In this document: positions 39,775 to 49,129 of the stretch, piece after piece
Position numbering within the stretch: the stretch's first letter is position 1
How the letters are laid out: each line of letters starts with the position of its first letter
Assembly (NCBI GenBank): GCA_030525685.1
Contig: JAUNEG010000006.1
Coordinates: 30,786-94,785 of the forward strand
DNA: 64,000 nt
Origin: Atopobiaceae bacterium
GTDB lineage: Bacteria > Actinomycetota > Coriobacteriia > Coriobacteriales > Atopobiaceae
Direction of reading: 5' to 3'
Made by a program: the position numbers and the translations under genes
The notes under the pieces: model-generated
Seen by the model: only the letters and a program-made list of their open reading frames with translations
What the model was told of the DNA's origin: nothing
Databases searched by the model: none

Positions 39775-42078
39775 ATGCCCTACGCGAGCGTCGTGCTCGA
39801 CATACCCACGCGCGCGCTGGACGCGGCCTTCGACTACGCCGTGCCGCCCGAGCTCGCCGCGGACGCCGTCGTCGGCGCCACGGTGCTCGTGACCTTCGCC
39901 AACCGCGCCGCCGTGGGCTACGTGGTCGCGGTCCGCGACGAGCCGCCCGCCGGCGTCGCGCCCGAGAAGATCCGCGCGGTCGAGCAGGTCCTCGCGCCGA
40001 GCGCCTTCGACGACGTCGCCGCCCGCGTGGCCGCCTGGATGGCGCGCGAGTACGCCTGCCCTCCGGCTGAGGCCGTCCGGCCGTTCCTCGCCCCGGGGCA
40101 GAAGGTCCGCGTCACGCGTGCGGCTGACGACGCGCCCTGGGAGCTCCAGACCGAGCGCACCGGCGCCGTGGACGACCGCTGGGCCGCCCTCGCGCCCGCC
40201 GCCAACGACTACGAGCCCGCGCGCACCGCCTCCCGCCAGCGCGCCGTGATCGAGGCCCTGCGCCAGGGACCGCAGCGCGTGGCCGAGCTCTCCGCCACCA
40301 TCCCCGGCGCGGCTGCCGCCGTGACGGCGCTCGCCAGGCGCGGCGTCGTGGACGTCACGCACCGTCGGCGCGTGCGCGGCACCGACGACACGACGCTCTC
40401 CTCGGCCGCCGCGCCGCGCCCGGAGCGCCTCACCGACGGCCAGCTCGCCGCCCTCGATGCGATAGGGCGCGCCCGCGCTGCCGGCCGCGGCGACGTCGTG
40501 CTCGTGGACGGCGTCACCGGCTCCGGCAAGACCGAGGTCTACCTCGCCGCCATCGAGCGCGCGCTCGCGGACGGCCGCGGGGCGCTCGTGCTCGTGCCGG
40601 AGATCAGCCTCACGGCCCAGACCGTGGGCCGCTTCCGCAGTCGCTTCGGCGACGAGGTCGCCGTCCTCCACAGCCGCCTCTCCGTCGGCGAGCGCTTCGA
40701 CCAGTGGGACCTCGTCCGCACCGGGCGGGCCCGCGTCGTGGTGGGCGCCCGATCGGCGCTCTTCGCCCCGCTCGCGGACCCCGGCCTCATCATCATCGAC
40801 GAGGAGCACGAGGGCTCCTACAAGCAGGACAAGTCGCCGCGCTACCACGCGCGCGAGGTGGCCGCCGAGCTCGCCCGCGCGCGCGGCGCGGCGCTCGTGC
40901 TGGGCTCGGCCACGCCCTCGCTCGAGAGCCTCGCGCGCTGCCGCGCCGGCGAGTTCCGCGGCGCCCGCTGGACGCGCGTCGAGATGGGCGAGCGGCCCGG
41001 CGGCGCGCGCCTGCCGGAGGTCACGGTCGCGGACATGGCCGAGCAGTTCCGCGGCGGCGGCCGCTCGGTCTTCTCGGCCCCGCTCGCCGACGCCCTGCTC
41101 GACGTCGCGCGCCGCCGCGAGAAGGCGGTGCTGCTGCTCAACCGCCGCGGCTTCGCGAACTTCCTCATGTGCCGCGAGTGCGGCTGCGTGCCCGAGTGCC
41201 CGCACTGCTCGTGCGCGCTCACGTACCACGAGCGCGGCCACCGGCTCGTCTGCCACAGCTGCGGGCGGAGCTGGCCGGTGCGCGCCTTCCCGGACCCTAC
41301 CACGAGCTGCCCCAACTGCGGCAGCCGCTACCTGGCCGCCTACGGCGTGGGCACCCAGCGCGTGGAGGACGAGCTGCGCATGCTGCTGCCCGACGACGTC
41401 GAGGTCATTCGCATGGACGCGGACAGCACGCGCGCCAAGGGCGCCCACCAGGAGCTGCTCGAGCGCTTCGACGCCGCCGAGTGCGCCGTGCTCGTGGGCA
41501 CGCAGATGATCGCCAAGGGACTCGACTTCCCCGAGGTCACGCTCGTGGGCGTGATCAACGCGGACACGGTGCTCAAGCTGCCGGACTTCCGCGCGGCCGA
41601 GCGCACCTACGACCTGCTGGAGCAGGTGGCCGGTCGCGCGGGCCGCGGCGAGCGGCCAGGCCGCGTGATCGTGCAGACCTACTGGGCGAGCCACCCCGCC
41701 ATCCGCGCCGTGGCCGCCCACGACCGCGCGGTCTTTCTCGACGCCGAGCTCGCCGAGCGCGCGGGCGCCAACTACCCGCCGTTCAGCCGCCTGGCCAACG
41801 TCACCGTCTGGGGGCGTGCCGAGAAGGACGTGCGCGCCGTCACCGACGAGCTCGCCGCGGCGCTGCGCGCCCGCCTGGACGACGCCGCGGGCTGGGAGGT
41901 CCTCGGCCCCGCGGACTGCCTGCGGGCTCGCGCCAAGGACCAGTTCCGCCGCCACGTCATGGTGAAGGCGCCGGCGGACGCGGACCTGGGCGGGCTTCTC
42001 GGCGCGTGCGTCGCAAGCATGGCGCGCCGCAAGGGTATTAACATGGCAGTGGACGTTGACGCGTACGACATGATGTAG
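39775..42078 (+). CDS. priA: Primosomal protein N' (replication restart helicase)
   Basis: This 767-residue helicase has Walker A GVTGSGKTEV, the DEEH box IIIDEEHEGSYKQDKSPRYH, and paired zinc-binding cysteines (CRECGCVPECPHCSC, CHSCG, CPNCG). QVAGRAGRGERPG is motif VI. It reloads DnaB at stalled forks. ATG 39775 is used; the AT-rich TACAAT at 39738 may be its -10 box. It starts a priA-def-fmt-rsmB run. Confidence 0.96.
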   Translation: MPYASVVLDIPTRALDAAFDYAVPPELAADAVVGATVLVTFANRAAVGYVVAVRDEPPAGVAPEKIRAVEQVLAPSAFDDVAARVAAWMAREYACPPAEAVRPFLAPGQKVRVTRAADDAPWELQTERTGAVDDRWAALAPAANDYEPARTASRQRAVIEALRQGPQRVAELSATIPGAAAAVTALARRGVVDVTHRRRVRGTDDTTLSSAAAPRPERLTDGQLAALDAIGRARAAGRGDVVLVDGVTGSGKTEVYLAAIERALADGRGALVLVPEISLTAQTVGRFRSRFGDEVAVLHSRLSVGERFDQWDLVRTGRARVVVGARSALFAPLADPGLIIIDEEHEGSYKQDKSPRYHAREVAAELARARGAALVLGSATPSLESLARCRAGEFRGARWTRVEMGERPGGARLPEVTVADMAEQFRGGGRSVFSAPLADALLDVARRREKAVLLLNRRGFANFLMCRECGCVPECPHCSCALTYHERGHRLVCHSCGRSWPVRAFPDPTTSCPNCGSRYLAAYGVGTQRVEDELRMLLPDDVEVIRMDADSTRAKGAHQELLERFDAAECAVLVGTQMIAKGLDFPEVTLVGVINADTVLKLPDFRAAERTYDLLEQVAGRAGRGERPGRVIVQTYWASHPAIRAVAAHDRAVFLDAELAERAGANYPPFSRLANVTVWGRAEKDVRAVTDELAAALRARLDDAAGWEVLGPADCLRARAKDQFRRHVMVKAPADADLGGLLGACVASMARRKGINMAVDVDAYDMM

Positions 42079-42120
42079 CGACGGCCGCGCGGGACCGCCC
42101 GCCACGGCAGAAGGAGGACC

Positions 42121-42666
42121 ATGAACGAGCTCAAGGAGATCGTGCTCTCGCCGGATCCGCGCCTCGCGCAGGAGTGCGCGCCGATCGAGGAGATCGACGA
42201 CGAGGTGCGCGCGCTGGCCAAGCGCATGCTCAAGGTCATGTACGCCGCCGACGGCTGCGGCCTGGCGGGCCCGCAGGTCGGCGAGATGCGCCAGATCGTG
42301 GTCATCGACGTTGACTGGGCCGGCAAGAACTCCAAGAAGAACCCCTACGTGCTCATCAACCCGCAGGTCGTGACCGCCGACGGCCCCGAGATCGAGGGCA
42401 GCGAGGGCTGCCTGTCGTTCCCGGGCGTGAGCGTGCGCGTGAGCCGCCCGAGCCACGTGGTCGTGCGCGCCCGCAACCTGGACGGCGACCTCATGCAGTA
42501 CGAGGCGGCGGACAACCTCATGGCCGTCTGCCTGCAGCACGAGATCGACCACGTCCACGGCGTGACGATGTTCGACCACCTGGCGCCGATGGCACGCGCC
42601 GAGGCCGAGCGCGCCTACGAGGCCGCCCTCGCCGCGGGCGCCCGCCCGGGCGACACCGAGGCCTAG
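42121..42666 (+). CDS. def: Peptide deformylase
   Basis: This 181-residue metalloenzyme removes the formyl group from new proteins. Its motifs are GCGLAGPQVG (Gly in place of the usual Ala), EGCLSFPG and QHEIDHVHG. ATG 42121 follows AGAAGGAGGACC. It is next to fmt, which adds the formyl group to Met-tRNA. Confidence 0.96.
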   Translation: MNELKEIVLSPDPRLAQECAPIEEIDDEVRALAKRMLKVMYAADGCGLAGPQVGEMRQIVVIDVDWAGKNSKKNPYVLINPQVVTADGPEIEGSEGCLSFPGVSVRVSRPSHVVVRARNLDGDLMQYEAADNLMAVCLQHEIDHVHGVTMFDHLAPMARAEAERAYEAALAAGARPGDTEA

Positions 42667-42675
42667 GGGGCGCGC

Positions 42676-43605
42676 ATGGCAGACACCAGGCTGCGCGTCG
42701 TCTTCATGGGGACGCCTGACTTCGCCGTGCCGTCGCTCGAGCGGCTGGCCGAGAGGCACGACGTGGCGCTCGTGCTCACGCGCCCGGACGCGGTGCGCGG
42801 GCGCGGCAAGGCGCTCGTGCCGTCGCCGGTGAAGGCCCGCGCGCTCGAGCTGGGGCTGCCCGTGGTCGAGACCTCGCGCATCACGCCGGAGGTGGCGGAC
42901 GCCCTGCGCGCCGCCGCGGCCGACGTCTTCTGCGTGGCGGCCTACGGCTGCATCCTGCCCGACGAGGTGCTCGCGATGGCGCCCGGCGGCTGCGTGAACG
43001 TGCACGCGTCGCTTCTGCCGCGCTGGCGCGGAGCCGCGCCGATCCAGCGCGCGATCCTCGCCGGCGACGAGAAGACGGGCGTCTCCATCATGCGGATCGG
43101 CCACGGCGTTGACACCGGCGCGTACTGCGCGCAGGCCAGCGTGACGGTAGGGGCGAAGGACACCGAGGCCCTCACGGCCGAGCTCGCGCGCGTGGGTGCT
43201 GAGCTTCTCGTGGAGGCGCTGCCATCCGTGGTGGACGGCACGGCCGTCTGGGTCGAGCAGGACGAGGCGCTCGTGACGCACGCGGCCAAGATCGAGAAGC
43301 GCGAGCTCATGCTGGACCCTGCGGACGGGGCGCGCGCCAACGCCCTGCGCGTGCAGGCCTCGGGCGACACGGCCCCGGCCCGCTGCGTGGTGGCCGGCCG
43401 CGGGGTGCGCGTGTGCGCCGCGCGGGTCGGCGAGAAGGACGTGGCGCCGGGCGGCGTCGCGGTGGAGCGCGGGCGCGTGTGGCTCGGCTGCGCCGACGGC
43501 CCGCTCGAGGTCCTGCGCGTGAAGCCGGACGGCAAGCGCGAGATGGAGGCCGGTGCGTGGGCCGCGGGCCTGCGCGGCGACGGCCTCAGCTGGGGGCGCG
43601 CGTAG
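42676..43605 (+). CDS. fmt: Methionyl-tRNA formyltransferase
   Basis: The 309-residue enzyme has FMGTPDFAVPSLERL at the start and the catalytic-site segment NVHASLLPRWRGAAPIQRAI. It formylates initiator Met-tRNA. It begins 9 bases after def and its stop shares one base with the rsmB start. Confidence 0.96.
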   Translation: MADTRLRVVFMGTPDFAVPSLERLAERHDVALVLTRPDAVRGRGKALVPSPVKARALELGLPVVETSRITPEVADALRAAAADVFCVAAYGCILPDEVLAMAPGGCVNVHASLLPRWRGAAPIQRAILAGDEKTGVSIMRIGHGVDTGAYCAQASVTVGAKDTEALTAELARVGAELLVEALPSVVDGTAVWVEQDEALVTHAAKIEKRELMLDPADGARANALRVQASGDTAPARCVVAGRGVRVCAARVGEKDVAPGGVAVERGRVWLGCADGPLEVLRVKPDGKREMEAGAWAAGLRGDGLSWGRA

Positions 43606-44888
43606 TGGCGCGGCTCTCCGCGGCCCGGCGCGCGGCGCTCGCGCTCGCGGGCGAGCGGCGCCGGCGCGGAGCCCGTGCGCGCGACCTGCTGCGCGGCGCC
43701 GAGGCGCTGTCAGAGCTGGACGAGCGCGATCGCGGCCTGGCGGTCAGGCTCGTCATGGGCGTTACCGCCGCCGAGGGCACCCTCGACGCCATGGTCGCCG
43801 CCCATCTGCGCCGCGGCGCGCGCCTCGAGCCGCGCGTCCGCGACGCGCTGCGGATCGCCGCCTTCGAGCTGGTCTACCTGGGCACGCGCTCGGACGTGGC
43901 CGTGAGCCAGGGCGTCGAGCTCGTGCGCTCGGTCGCGCCGAGGGCGGCGGGCCTCGCCAACGCCGTGCTGCGCCGCGTGGCCGAGGAGGACGTCGCGGCC
44001 GTGGCCGCCGCGCGCGCCCGCGTCGCCGCGGGCGCCTACGACACCTCTGACCTGGCTCTCGTTGGCGCCCTGCCCGAGTGGCTCGCAGAGCGCGTCGGCG
44101 CCCGTGCCCTGACCGCCCTCGAGCCCGCCGCCCCCTGGGTCGCCGCCAACGTGCAAAGGGGACAGGCACTTTTCCACGCTCTCGAGGAGGCGGGCTGCGA
44201 GCCGCAGGAGGGCCCGCTGCCGCGGTCGCTGCGGCTCGGCGCGCCGTCGCGCCTCGCGCCGTCGGGCCTCGTGGAGCGCGTCGACGTCATACCCTGCGAC
44301 CTCGCCGCACAGGAGGTCGCCCTCGCCTGCGCCCCCGCCCCCGGCGAGCGCGTGCTCGAGGTCGGCCAGGGCCGCGGCACCAAGACGCTGCTGCTCCAGA
44401 ACGCGGCGATCGCCGCAGGCGGCCCGTGCGAGATCACGGCCGTCGAGGTCAGCCCGCGCAAGTCCGAGCTCGCGAGCCGCCGCATGGAGGCCGCCGGCGT
44501 CTCCGACCACGTGCGCTGCGTCTGCGCTGACGGCCGCGCGCTGCCCGAGGACCTCGGCACCTTCGACCTCGTGTTCCTCGACGCGCCCTGCTCCGGCACC
44601 GGCACGCTCGCCCGCCACTCGGAGATCGCCTGGTCGCTCGAGCCGTCCGCGCCCGCCGAGCTCGCCGCCCTCCAGGCCGAGCTCCTCGCGTCGGCCGCGG
44701 CGCACGTCGCCCCGGGCGGCCGGCTCGTCTACGCCACCTGCTCCGTGCTCGCCGAGGAGAACGACGCCGTCGTCCAGGCGTTTCTCGCCGGCCCCGCCGG
44801 TGCGCCCTTCGAGCTCGTCGGCTTCGGCCTCACCGAGGTGCCCGGCGGCTCCGACACCCACTTCCACGCTCACCTCCGCCGCCGCTAG
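43605..44888 (+). CDS. rsmB: 16S rRNA m5C967 methyltransferase
   Basis: The 427-residue protein has an N-terminal NusB-like helical domain (to about 140) and a methyltransferase domain with GQGRGTKTLLLQ (SAM site), DAPCSGTGTLARHSE and the catalytic Cys in VYATCSVLAEEN. GTG 43605 overlaps the fmt TAG by one base. Between the domains lies a 27-base segment (44151-44177) that looks like an intergenic repeat absorbed into the frame. Confidence 0.93.
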   Translation: MARLSAARRAALALAGERRRRGARARDLLRGAEALSELDERDRGLAVRLVMGVTAAEGTLDAMVAAHLRRGARLEPRVRDALRIAAFELVYLGTRSDVAVSQGVELVRSVAPRAAGLANAVLRRVAEEDVAAVAAARARVAAGAYDTSDLALVGALPEWLAERVGARALTALEPAAPWVAANVQRGQALFHALEEAGCEPQEGPLPRSLRLGAPSRLAPSGLVERVDVIPCDLAAQEVALACAPAPGERVLEVGQGRGTKTLLLQNAAIAAGGPCEITAVEVSPRKSELASRRMEAAGVSDHVRCVCADGRALPEDLGTFDLVFLDAPCSGTGTLARHSEIAWSLEPSAPAELAALQAELLASAAAHVAPGGRLVYATCSVLAEENDAVVQAFLAGPAGAPFELVGFGLTEVPGGSDTHFHAHLRRR

Positions 44889-44889
44889 C

Positions 44890-44997
44890 TTGCGTTTGGT
44901 AACGCTTTTCGCCCCTATTCCGTTACCAATCGCAAAGTCTCCGTCGGCACCTTGCGTTTGGTAACGCTTTTTGCCCCGATTCCGTTACCAATCGCAA
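44890..44997. repeat. Pair of palindromic repeats, locus 2
   Basis: Copy 1 (44890-44935) and copy 2 (44952-44997) both have arms TTGCGTTTGGTAACG/CGTTACCAATCGCAA with one mismatch in each stem, and a 62-bp period. They are of the same family and doublet form as 36693-36799. They start directly after the rsmB stop. Confidence 0.88.
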
Positions 44998-45120
44998 AGT
45001 CCGCCGCCCGCGCCCCCGGCTCCGTGAATTCGCGCTGAAGCCGAGAAGGGCGGTGCATCCCGTGGGCCAAGTTGGGTAACGTAGAAACGTTGCCGCACGC
45101 CCCCGGAAGGACCCGCCCCC

Positions 45121-48100
45121 ATGCTCGAGCTCAAGGACATCTGCAAGCAATACGTCACGACCGGATTCACGCAGGTGGCGCTCGACCACGTCTCCGTGGC
45201 CTTCCGCGACAGCGAGTTCGTGGCGATCCTCGGCCCCTCCGGCTCCGGCAAGACCACGATGCTCAACATCGTCGGCGGCCTCGACCACTTCGACGACGGC
45301 GACCTCGTGATCGACGGCATCTCCACCCGCGAGTACCGCGACCGCGACTGGGACGCCTACCGCAACAACCGCATCGGCTTCGTGTTCCAGAGCTACAACC
45401 TGATCCCACACCAGACGATCCTCGCCAACGTCGAGCTCGCGCTCACGCTCTCGGGGGTCGGCCGCGCCGAGCGCCGCCAGCGCGCCCTCGACGCCCTCGC
45501 GCGCGTCGGCCTCGCCGACCACGTGAACAAGCGTCCGAGCCAGCTCTCCGGCGGCCAGATGCAGCGCGTCGCCATCGCCCGCGCCCTGATCAACGACCCG
45601 GAGATCCTGCTCGCCGACGAGCCCACCGGCGCCCTCGACTCCGCCACGTCCGTGCAGGTCATGGACCTGCTCAAGGAGGTCGCCCGAGACCGCCTCGTCG
45701 TCATGGTCACGCACAACCCCGAGCTCGCGCACCGCTACGCCACCCGCATCGTCGAGCTCGCCGACGGCCGCATCACCGCGGACTCCGACCCCTTCGACCC
45801 CGCCACCGCCCCGCGCCGCGAGGCCAAGGCCGCCCGCCGCACCTCGATGAGCTTCCTCACCGCGCTCGGCCTCTCGTTCAACAACCTCATGACCAAGAAG
45901 GGCCGCACCATCATGACGGCCTTCGCGGGCTCGATCGGCATCATCGGCATCGCCGCGATCCTCGCACTGGCCAACGGCGTCAACGACTACATCGCGCGCG
46001 TGGAGGAGGACACCCTCTCCAGCTACCCGCTCTCGATCACCAAGCAGAGCATGGACATCTCCGGCATGTTCTCGGAGGACGCCGACCAGGCGCAGGCGGG
46101 CGAGAAGGACGACGACCCCGACCAGATTCCCGAGTTCACCATGCTCACGGACATGTTCGCCTCCGTGGGCTCCAATGACCTCTCCGGCCTCAAGAGCTAC
46201 CTCGAGTCCGACCCCGACGACCTGGACGAGTACGTGAACGCCATCCAGTACGACTACGGCCTCACGCCGCTCGTCTACAAGGCCGACACCACGGACGGTC
46301 CGGTCCAGCTCAACCCCAACGCGCTCGCCACGGCCATGACCGGCGGCGCGTCCGGCACCGCCACGGCGGGCATGACCGGCGGCGGGATGAGCGTCTTCAG
46401 CGAGATGGTCGACGACCCCGAGCTCCTCGAGTCCCAGTACGACGTCGTGGCCGGCCGCTGGGCCACCGCCGCCGACGAGTGCGTGCTCGTGCTCACCCAG
46501 AGCGGCCGCATCTCCGACTACACGCTCTACGGCATTGGCGTGCTCGACCCCGCGGACCTGACCGAGATGGTGAACTCCGCCATGAGCGGCACGGCGGGGG
46601 AGACCCAAATCGACGAGGCGGGCGTCGACTTCACCTACGACGACGCCCTCGCGCTCGACTTCCGCGTGCTGAGCCCCTCCGACCTCTACCGCAGAAACGC
46701 CGAGACGGGCGGCTGGACCGACATGTCCTCCGACGCCGACTTCGTCGCGAGCGCCGTCGAGGCCGGCCTCGACCTGCACGTCGTCGGCGTCGTGCGCCCC
46801 AACGAGAGCTCCGACGCCAAGGCGCTCTCCGCCGGCATCGCCTACACGCCCGCGCTCACCCAGGGGCTCATGGGGCGCGCCGCGGACTCCCAGATCGTCC
46901 AGCAGCAGCTCGCCGACCCCGAGGTCGACGTCTTCACCGGCAAGTCCTTCGACACCCTGCAGGAGGAGGCGCGCCGGGGCGTCGACCTGGGGAGCCTCTT
47001 CTCGGTGGACGAGGACGGGCTGCGCTCGGCCTTCTCCTTCGACACGAGCGCGCTCCAGGGCGCCTTCGACCCCTCGGGCCTGGACCTTTCCGGGCTCGAC
47101 ATCGACCTCTCCGGTGTCGCGGGCCAGATCGACACGGACGCCCTCGTGGCGGGCGCGCCGGCGCCGGACTTCTCCTCGATCCTCGATGACGGGCTCGCGG
47201 ACCCCGCGCTCACGTCCGAGCAGGTCGAGGACGTCACCGAGCTCGCCAGCCAGCTCATCGGCGGCTTCATGAAGCAGACCGACGGCATCGACCCCGACGA
47301 CCCCGACCTCGCGCAGAAGCTCGCCGCGCACCTCGCGACCTACCTCCAGACCCCCGAGGCCCAAGCGATCCTCGCGCAGATCGAGGAGATCGCCGGCCCC
47401 GCCGTGCGCGAGCGCGTCGAGAAGATCGTGTCCGACTACGTCTCCGACGACCTCGCCCCGTACCTGCAGTCCTTTGTGCAGAGCATGTCCGCGCAGGTCG
47501 CCGACGCCGTCTCAGCGCAGCTCCAGAAGGCCATGACGCAGCTGCTCTCCCAGTACGCCGACCAGGTCGCCGGCGGCCTCGCCCAGCTCCAGGGCGCCTT
47601 CTCCGTCGACGCCGACGCCCTGGCCTCCTCCATCCACTTCAACATGGACGCCGAGGACCTCGCGTCCCTCATGGAGAGCTACGCCAACGCCTCCCAGCTC
47701 ACCTACGACAACAACCTCCAGACGCTCGGCTACGCAACGCCGGACGACCCGGCCGCGATCCAGATCTACCCCCAGGACTTCGAGGCCAAGGAGCGCGTGG
47801 TCGACCTCATCGACGCTTACAACGACGAGCAGCGCGCCGCCGGCAACGACGACGCCGTGATCACCTACACCGACTACGTGGGCGTCATCATGGGCAGCGT
47901 CACCGACATCGTGAACATGATCTCGATGGTGCTGATCGCGTTCGTCTCCATCTCGCTCGTGGTGAGCTCCATCATGATCGGCATCATCACCTACATCAGC
48001 GTGCTCGAGCGCAAGAAGGAGATCGGCATCCTGCGCGCCATCGGCGCCTCAAAGCGCAACGTCGCGAGCGTCTTCAACGCCGAGACCTTCATCGAGGGCC

Positions 48101-48321
48101 TCATCTCCGGCGTCTTCGCGATCCTCGTGGTCGTGGCGGTGTCGGTTCCCGTGAACGCCTGGGTGCTCGCCGACTTCGACGTGGAGGGCATCATGAACCT
48201 GCCGATGGGCTCGGCGGCGGTGCTCGTGTGCATCTCGGTGGCGCTCACGCTGGTGGCGGGCCTCATCCCGTCCAGCGCCGCCAGCCGCCGCGACCCGGTG
48301 GAGGCCCTCCGCAGCGAGTAG
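45121..48321 (+). CDS. ABC transporter, ATPase fused to FtsX/MacB-like permease
   Basis: The 1066-residue single-chain protein has an ATPase domain in residues 1-235: Walker [10 protein letters not shown] (38-46), LSGGQ (142-146) and ILLADEP (162-168). A membrane helix follows near 265-290 ([18 protein letters not shown]), then a very large extracytoplasmic region (about 295-930) and three C-terminal helices with [20 protein letters not shown] and DPVEALRSE, the FtsX/MacB hallmark. Such proteins work on lipids, peptides or envelope proteins. ATG 45121 is preceded by GGAAGGACCC. Confidence 0.9.
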   Translation: MLELKDICKQYVTTGFTQVALDHVSVAFRDSEFVAILGPSGSGKTTMLNIVGGLDHFDDGDLVIDGISTREYRDRDWDAYRNNRIGFVFQSYNLIPHQTILANVELALTLSGVGRAERRQRALDALARVGLADHVNKRPSQLSGGQMQRVAIARALINDPEILLADEPTGALDSATSVQVMDLLKEVARDRLVVMVTHNPELAHRYATRIVELADGRITADSDPFDPATAPRREAKAARRTSMSFLTALGLSFNNLMTKKGRTIMTAFAGSIGIIGIAAILALANGVNDYIARVEEDTLSSYPLSITKQSMDISGMFSEDADQAQAGEKDDDPDQIPEFTMLTDMFASVGSNDLSGLKSYLESDPDDLDEYVNAIQYDYGLTPLVYKADTTDGPVQLNPNALATAMTGGASGTATAGMTGGGMSVFSEMVDDPELLESQYDVVAGRWATAADECVLVLTQSGRISDYTLYGIGVLDPADLTEMVNSAMSGTAGETQIDEAGVDFTYDDALALDFRVLSPSDLYRRNAETGGWTDMSSDADFVASAVEAGLDLHVVGVVRPNESSDAKALSAGIAYTPALTQGLMGRAADSQIVQQQLADPEVDVFTGKSFDTLQEEARRGVDLGSLFSVDEDGLRSAFSFDTSALQGAFDPSGLDLSGLDIDLSGVAGQIDTDALVAGAPAPDFSSILDDGLADPALTSEQVEDVTELASQLIGGFMKQTDGIDPDDPDLAQKLAAHLATYLQTPEAQAILAQIEEIAGPAVRERVEKIVSDYVSDDLAPYLQSFVQSMSAQVADAVSAQLQKAMTQLLSQYADQVAGGLAQLQGAFSVDADALASSIHFNMDAEDLASLMESYANASQLTYDNNLQTLGYATPDDPAAIQIYPQDFEAKERVVDLIDAYNDEQRAAGNDDAVITYTDYVGVIMGSVTDIVNMISMVLIAFVSISLVVSSIMIGIITYISVLERKKEIGILRAIGASKRNVASVFNAETFIEGLISGVFAILVVVAVSVPVNAWVLADFDVEGIMNLPMGSAAVLVCISVALTLVAGLIPSSAASRRDPVEALRSE

Positions 48322-48338
48322 GGGGATTCCGCCCCCGA

Positions 48339-48470
48339 GGGTTTGGGTTCGGAATCGGGGGTGCGACGCCCACACCTTCCAAAAGACCCGCAGCTCAGAC
48401 GTTCGTTCCAAGTCTGATGTTTCAAAACGTCCCATTTGTCGAACCCAAACCCAAAAACGGTTTGGGTTCA
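48339..48470. repeat. Inverted repeat with third direct copy
   Basis: GGGTTTGGGTTCG (48339-48351) and its exact complement (48440-48452) flank about 90 bp, and GGTTTGGGTTC recurs at 48459-48469. The enclosed DNA has smaller inverted pieces (CAGAC/GTCTG). It has no coding frame. It could be a small mobile element relic or a folded RNA end of the transporter transcript. Confidence 0.65.
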
Positions 48471-48488
48471 CATCGGCCGCCCGTCGCC

Positions 48489-48534
48489 TTGACATGCAAA
48501 ACTTTGCAGATAGACTAATATGCAGAACTCTGCA
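48489..48534 (+). promoter_or_regulatory. Autoregulated promoter with two operators
   Basis: TTGACA (48489-48494) and TAGACT (48511-48516) are 16 bp apart. Two 14-bp palindromes of the same form, TGCAAAACTTTGCA (48495-48508) and TGCAGAACTCTGCA (48521-48534), occupy the spacer and the start region. Binding there would block transcription of the HTH gene downstream. Confidence 0.75.
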
Positions 48535-48558
48535 TGCGCCCAAGGAGGCGAGAAGACC

Positions 48559-48942
48559 GTGGACACGATGCCCATCTCCGCACCCCGTCAGGCCGGCATC
48601 TACGTGCGCCGCTCCCGCGAGGCCCAGGGTCTCACGCGCGCCCAGCTCGCGGCGAGGGCAGGCGTCTCGGAGCGCCTGCTCGCCTCGCTCGAGCTGGGGG
48701 ACGCCACGGGCATCAGGCTGGACAAGCTGCTCGCGGTCTTCGACGCCCTCGGCCTTTCGCTCGCGGCGCAGGGCGAGAAGATCGCGTCGCCGGGGGTCGC
48801 GCCGACAAGGAATGGGCGACGCCCAACCTCAAATCTTATCGCGCATAGAGAATCCGTTGCCGACCCTCTCGACTACAGGGCGTCTCTCAGAGACTTCATC
48901 ATCAATGACATGGGTATTTCGCTGCCTGAAGACGCGAGCTGA
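48559..48942 (+). CDS. HipB-like XRE transcriptional regulator
   Basis: This 127-residue protein starts at GTG 48559 behind AAGGAGGCGAG. An in-frame ATG at 48520 lies in the operator at the expected transcript start, so is unlikely. The HTH is TRAQLAARAGVSERLLASLE, followed by LDKLLAVFDALGLSLAAQ as in HipB antitoxins. The C-terminal 50 residues are unlike HipB, and no hipA follows. It may be an orphan antitoxin or a regulator of the ATPase operon that comes next. Confidence 0.7.
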   Translation: MDTMPISAPRQAGIYVRRSREAQGLTRAQLAARAGVSERLLASLELGDATGIRLDKLLAVFDALGLSLAAQGEKIASPGVAPTRNGRRPTSNLIAHRESVADPLDYRASLRDFIINDMGISLPEDAS

Positions 48943-49079
48943 TCTTAGCTCTCTTCGACCTGTGTTCTCTTATCTCCGATACGCCCGAATGCTGTGTCGG
49001 TTGTTTCGCGCCTGCAGGTGTCCGCCTGAGCCGTTGCCGTCAACCGACGCTGCGAAGCACTTCCTACTGTCGGATTGGG

Positions 49080-49104
49080 TATACTAACCGTAAATTAATT
49101 ACGG
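49080..49104 (+). promoter_or_regulatory. -10 box and palindrome upstream of the ATPase operon
   Basis: TATACT (49080-49085) is followed by CCGTAA/TTACGG around ATTAA (49088-49104), a likely operator at the transcript start. No good -35 box is visible, as for an activated or weak promoter. Confidence 0.5.
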
Positions 49105-49129
49105 TAGCCAGTAGAGAGGAGCTGCGGCG

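Noticed and set aside
39691..43281. 1196-codon minus-strand frame opposite priA, def and fmt
   Set aside because: It crosses three well-supported genes, has no motifs, and arises from third-position GC bias.
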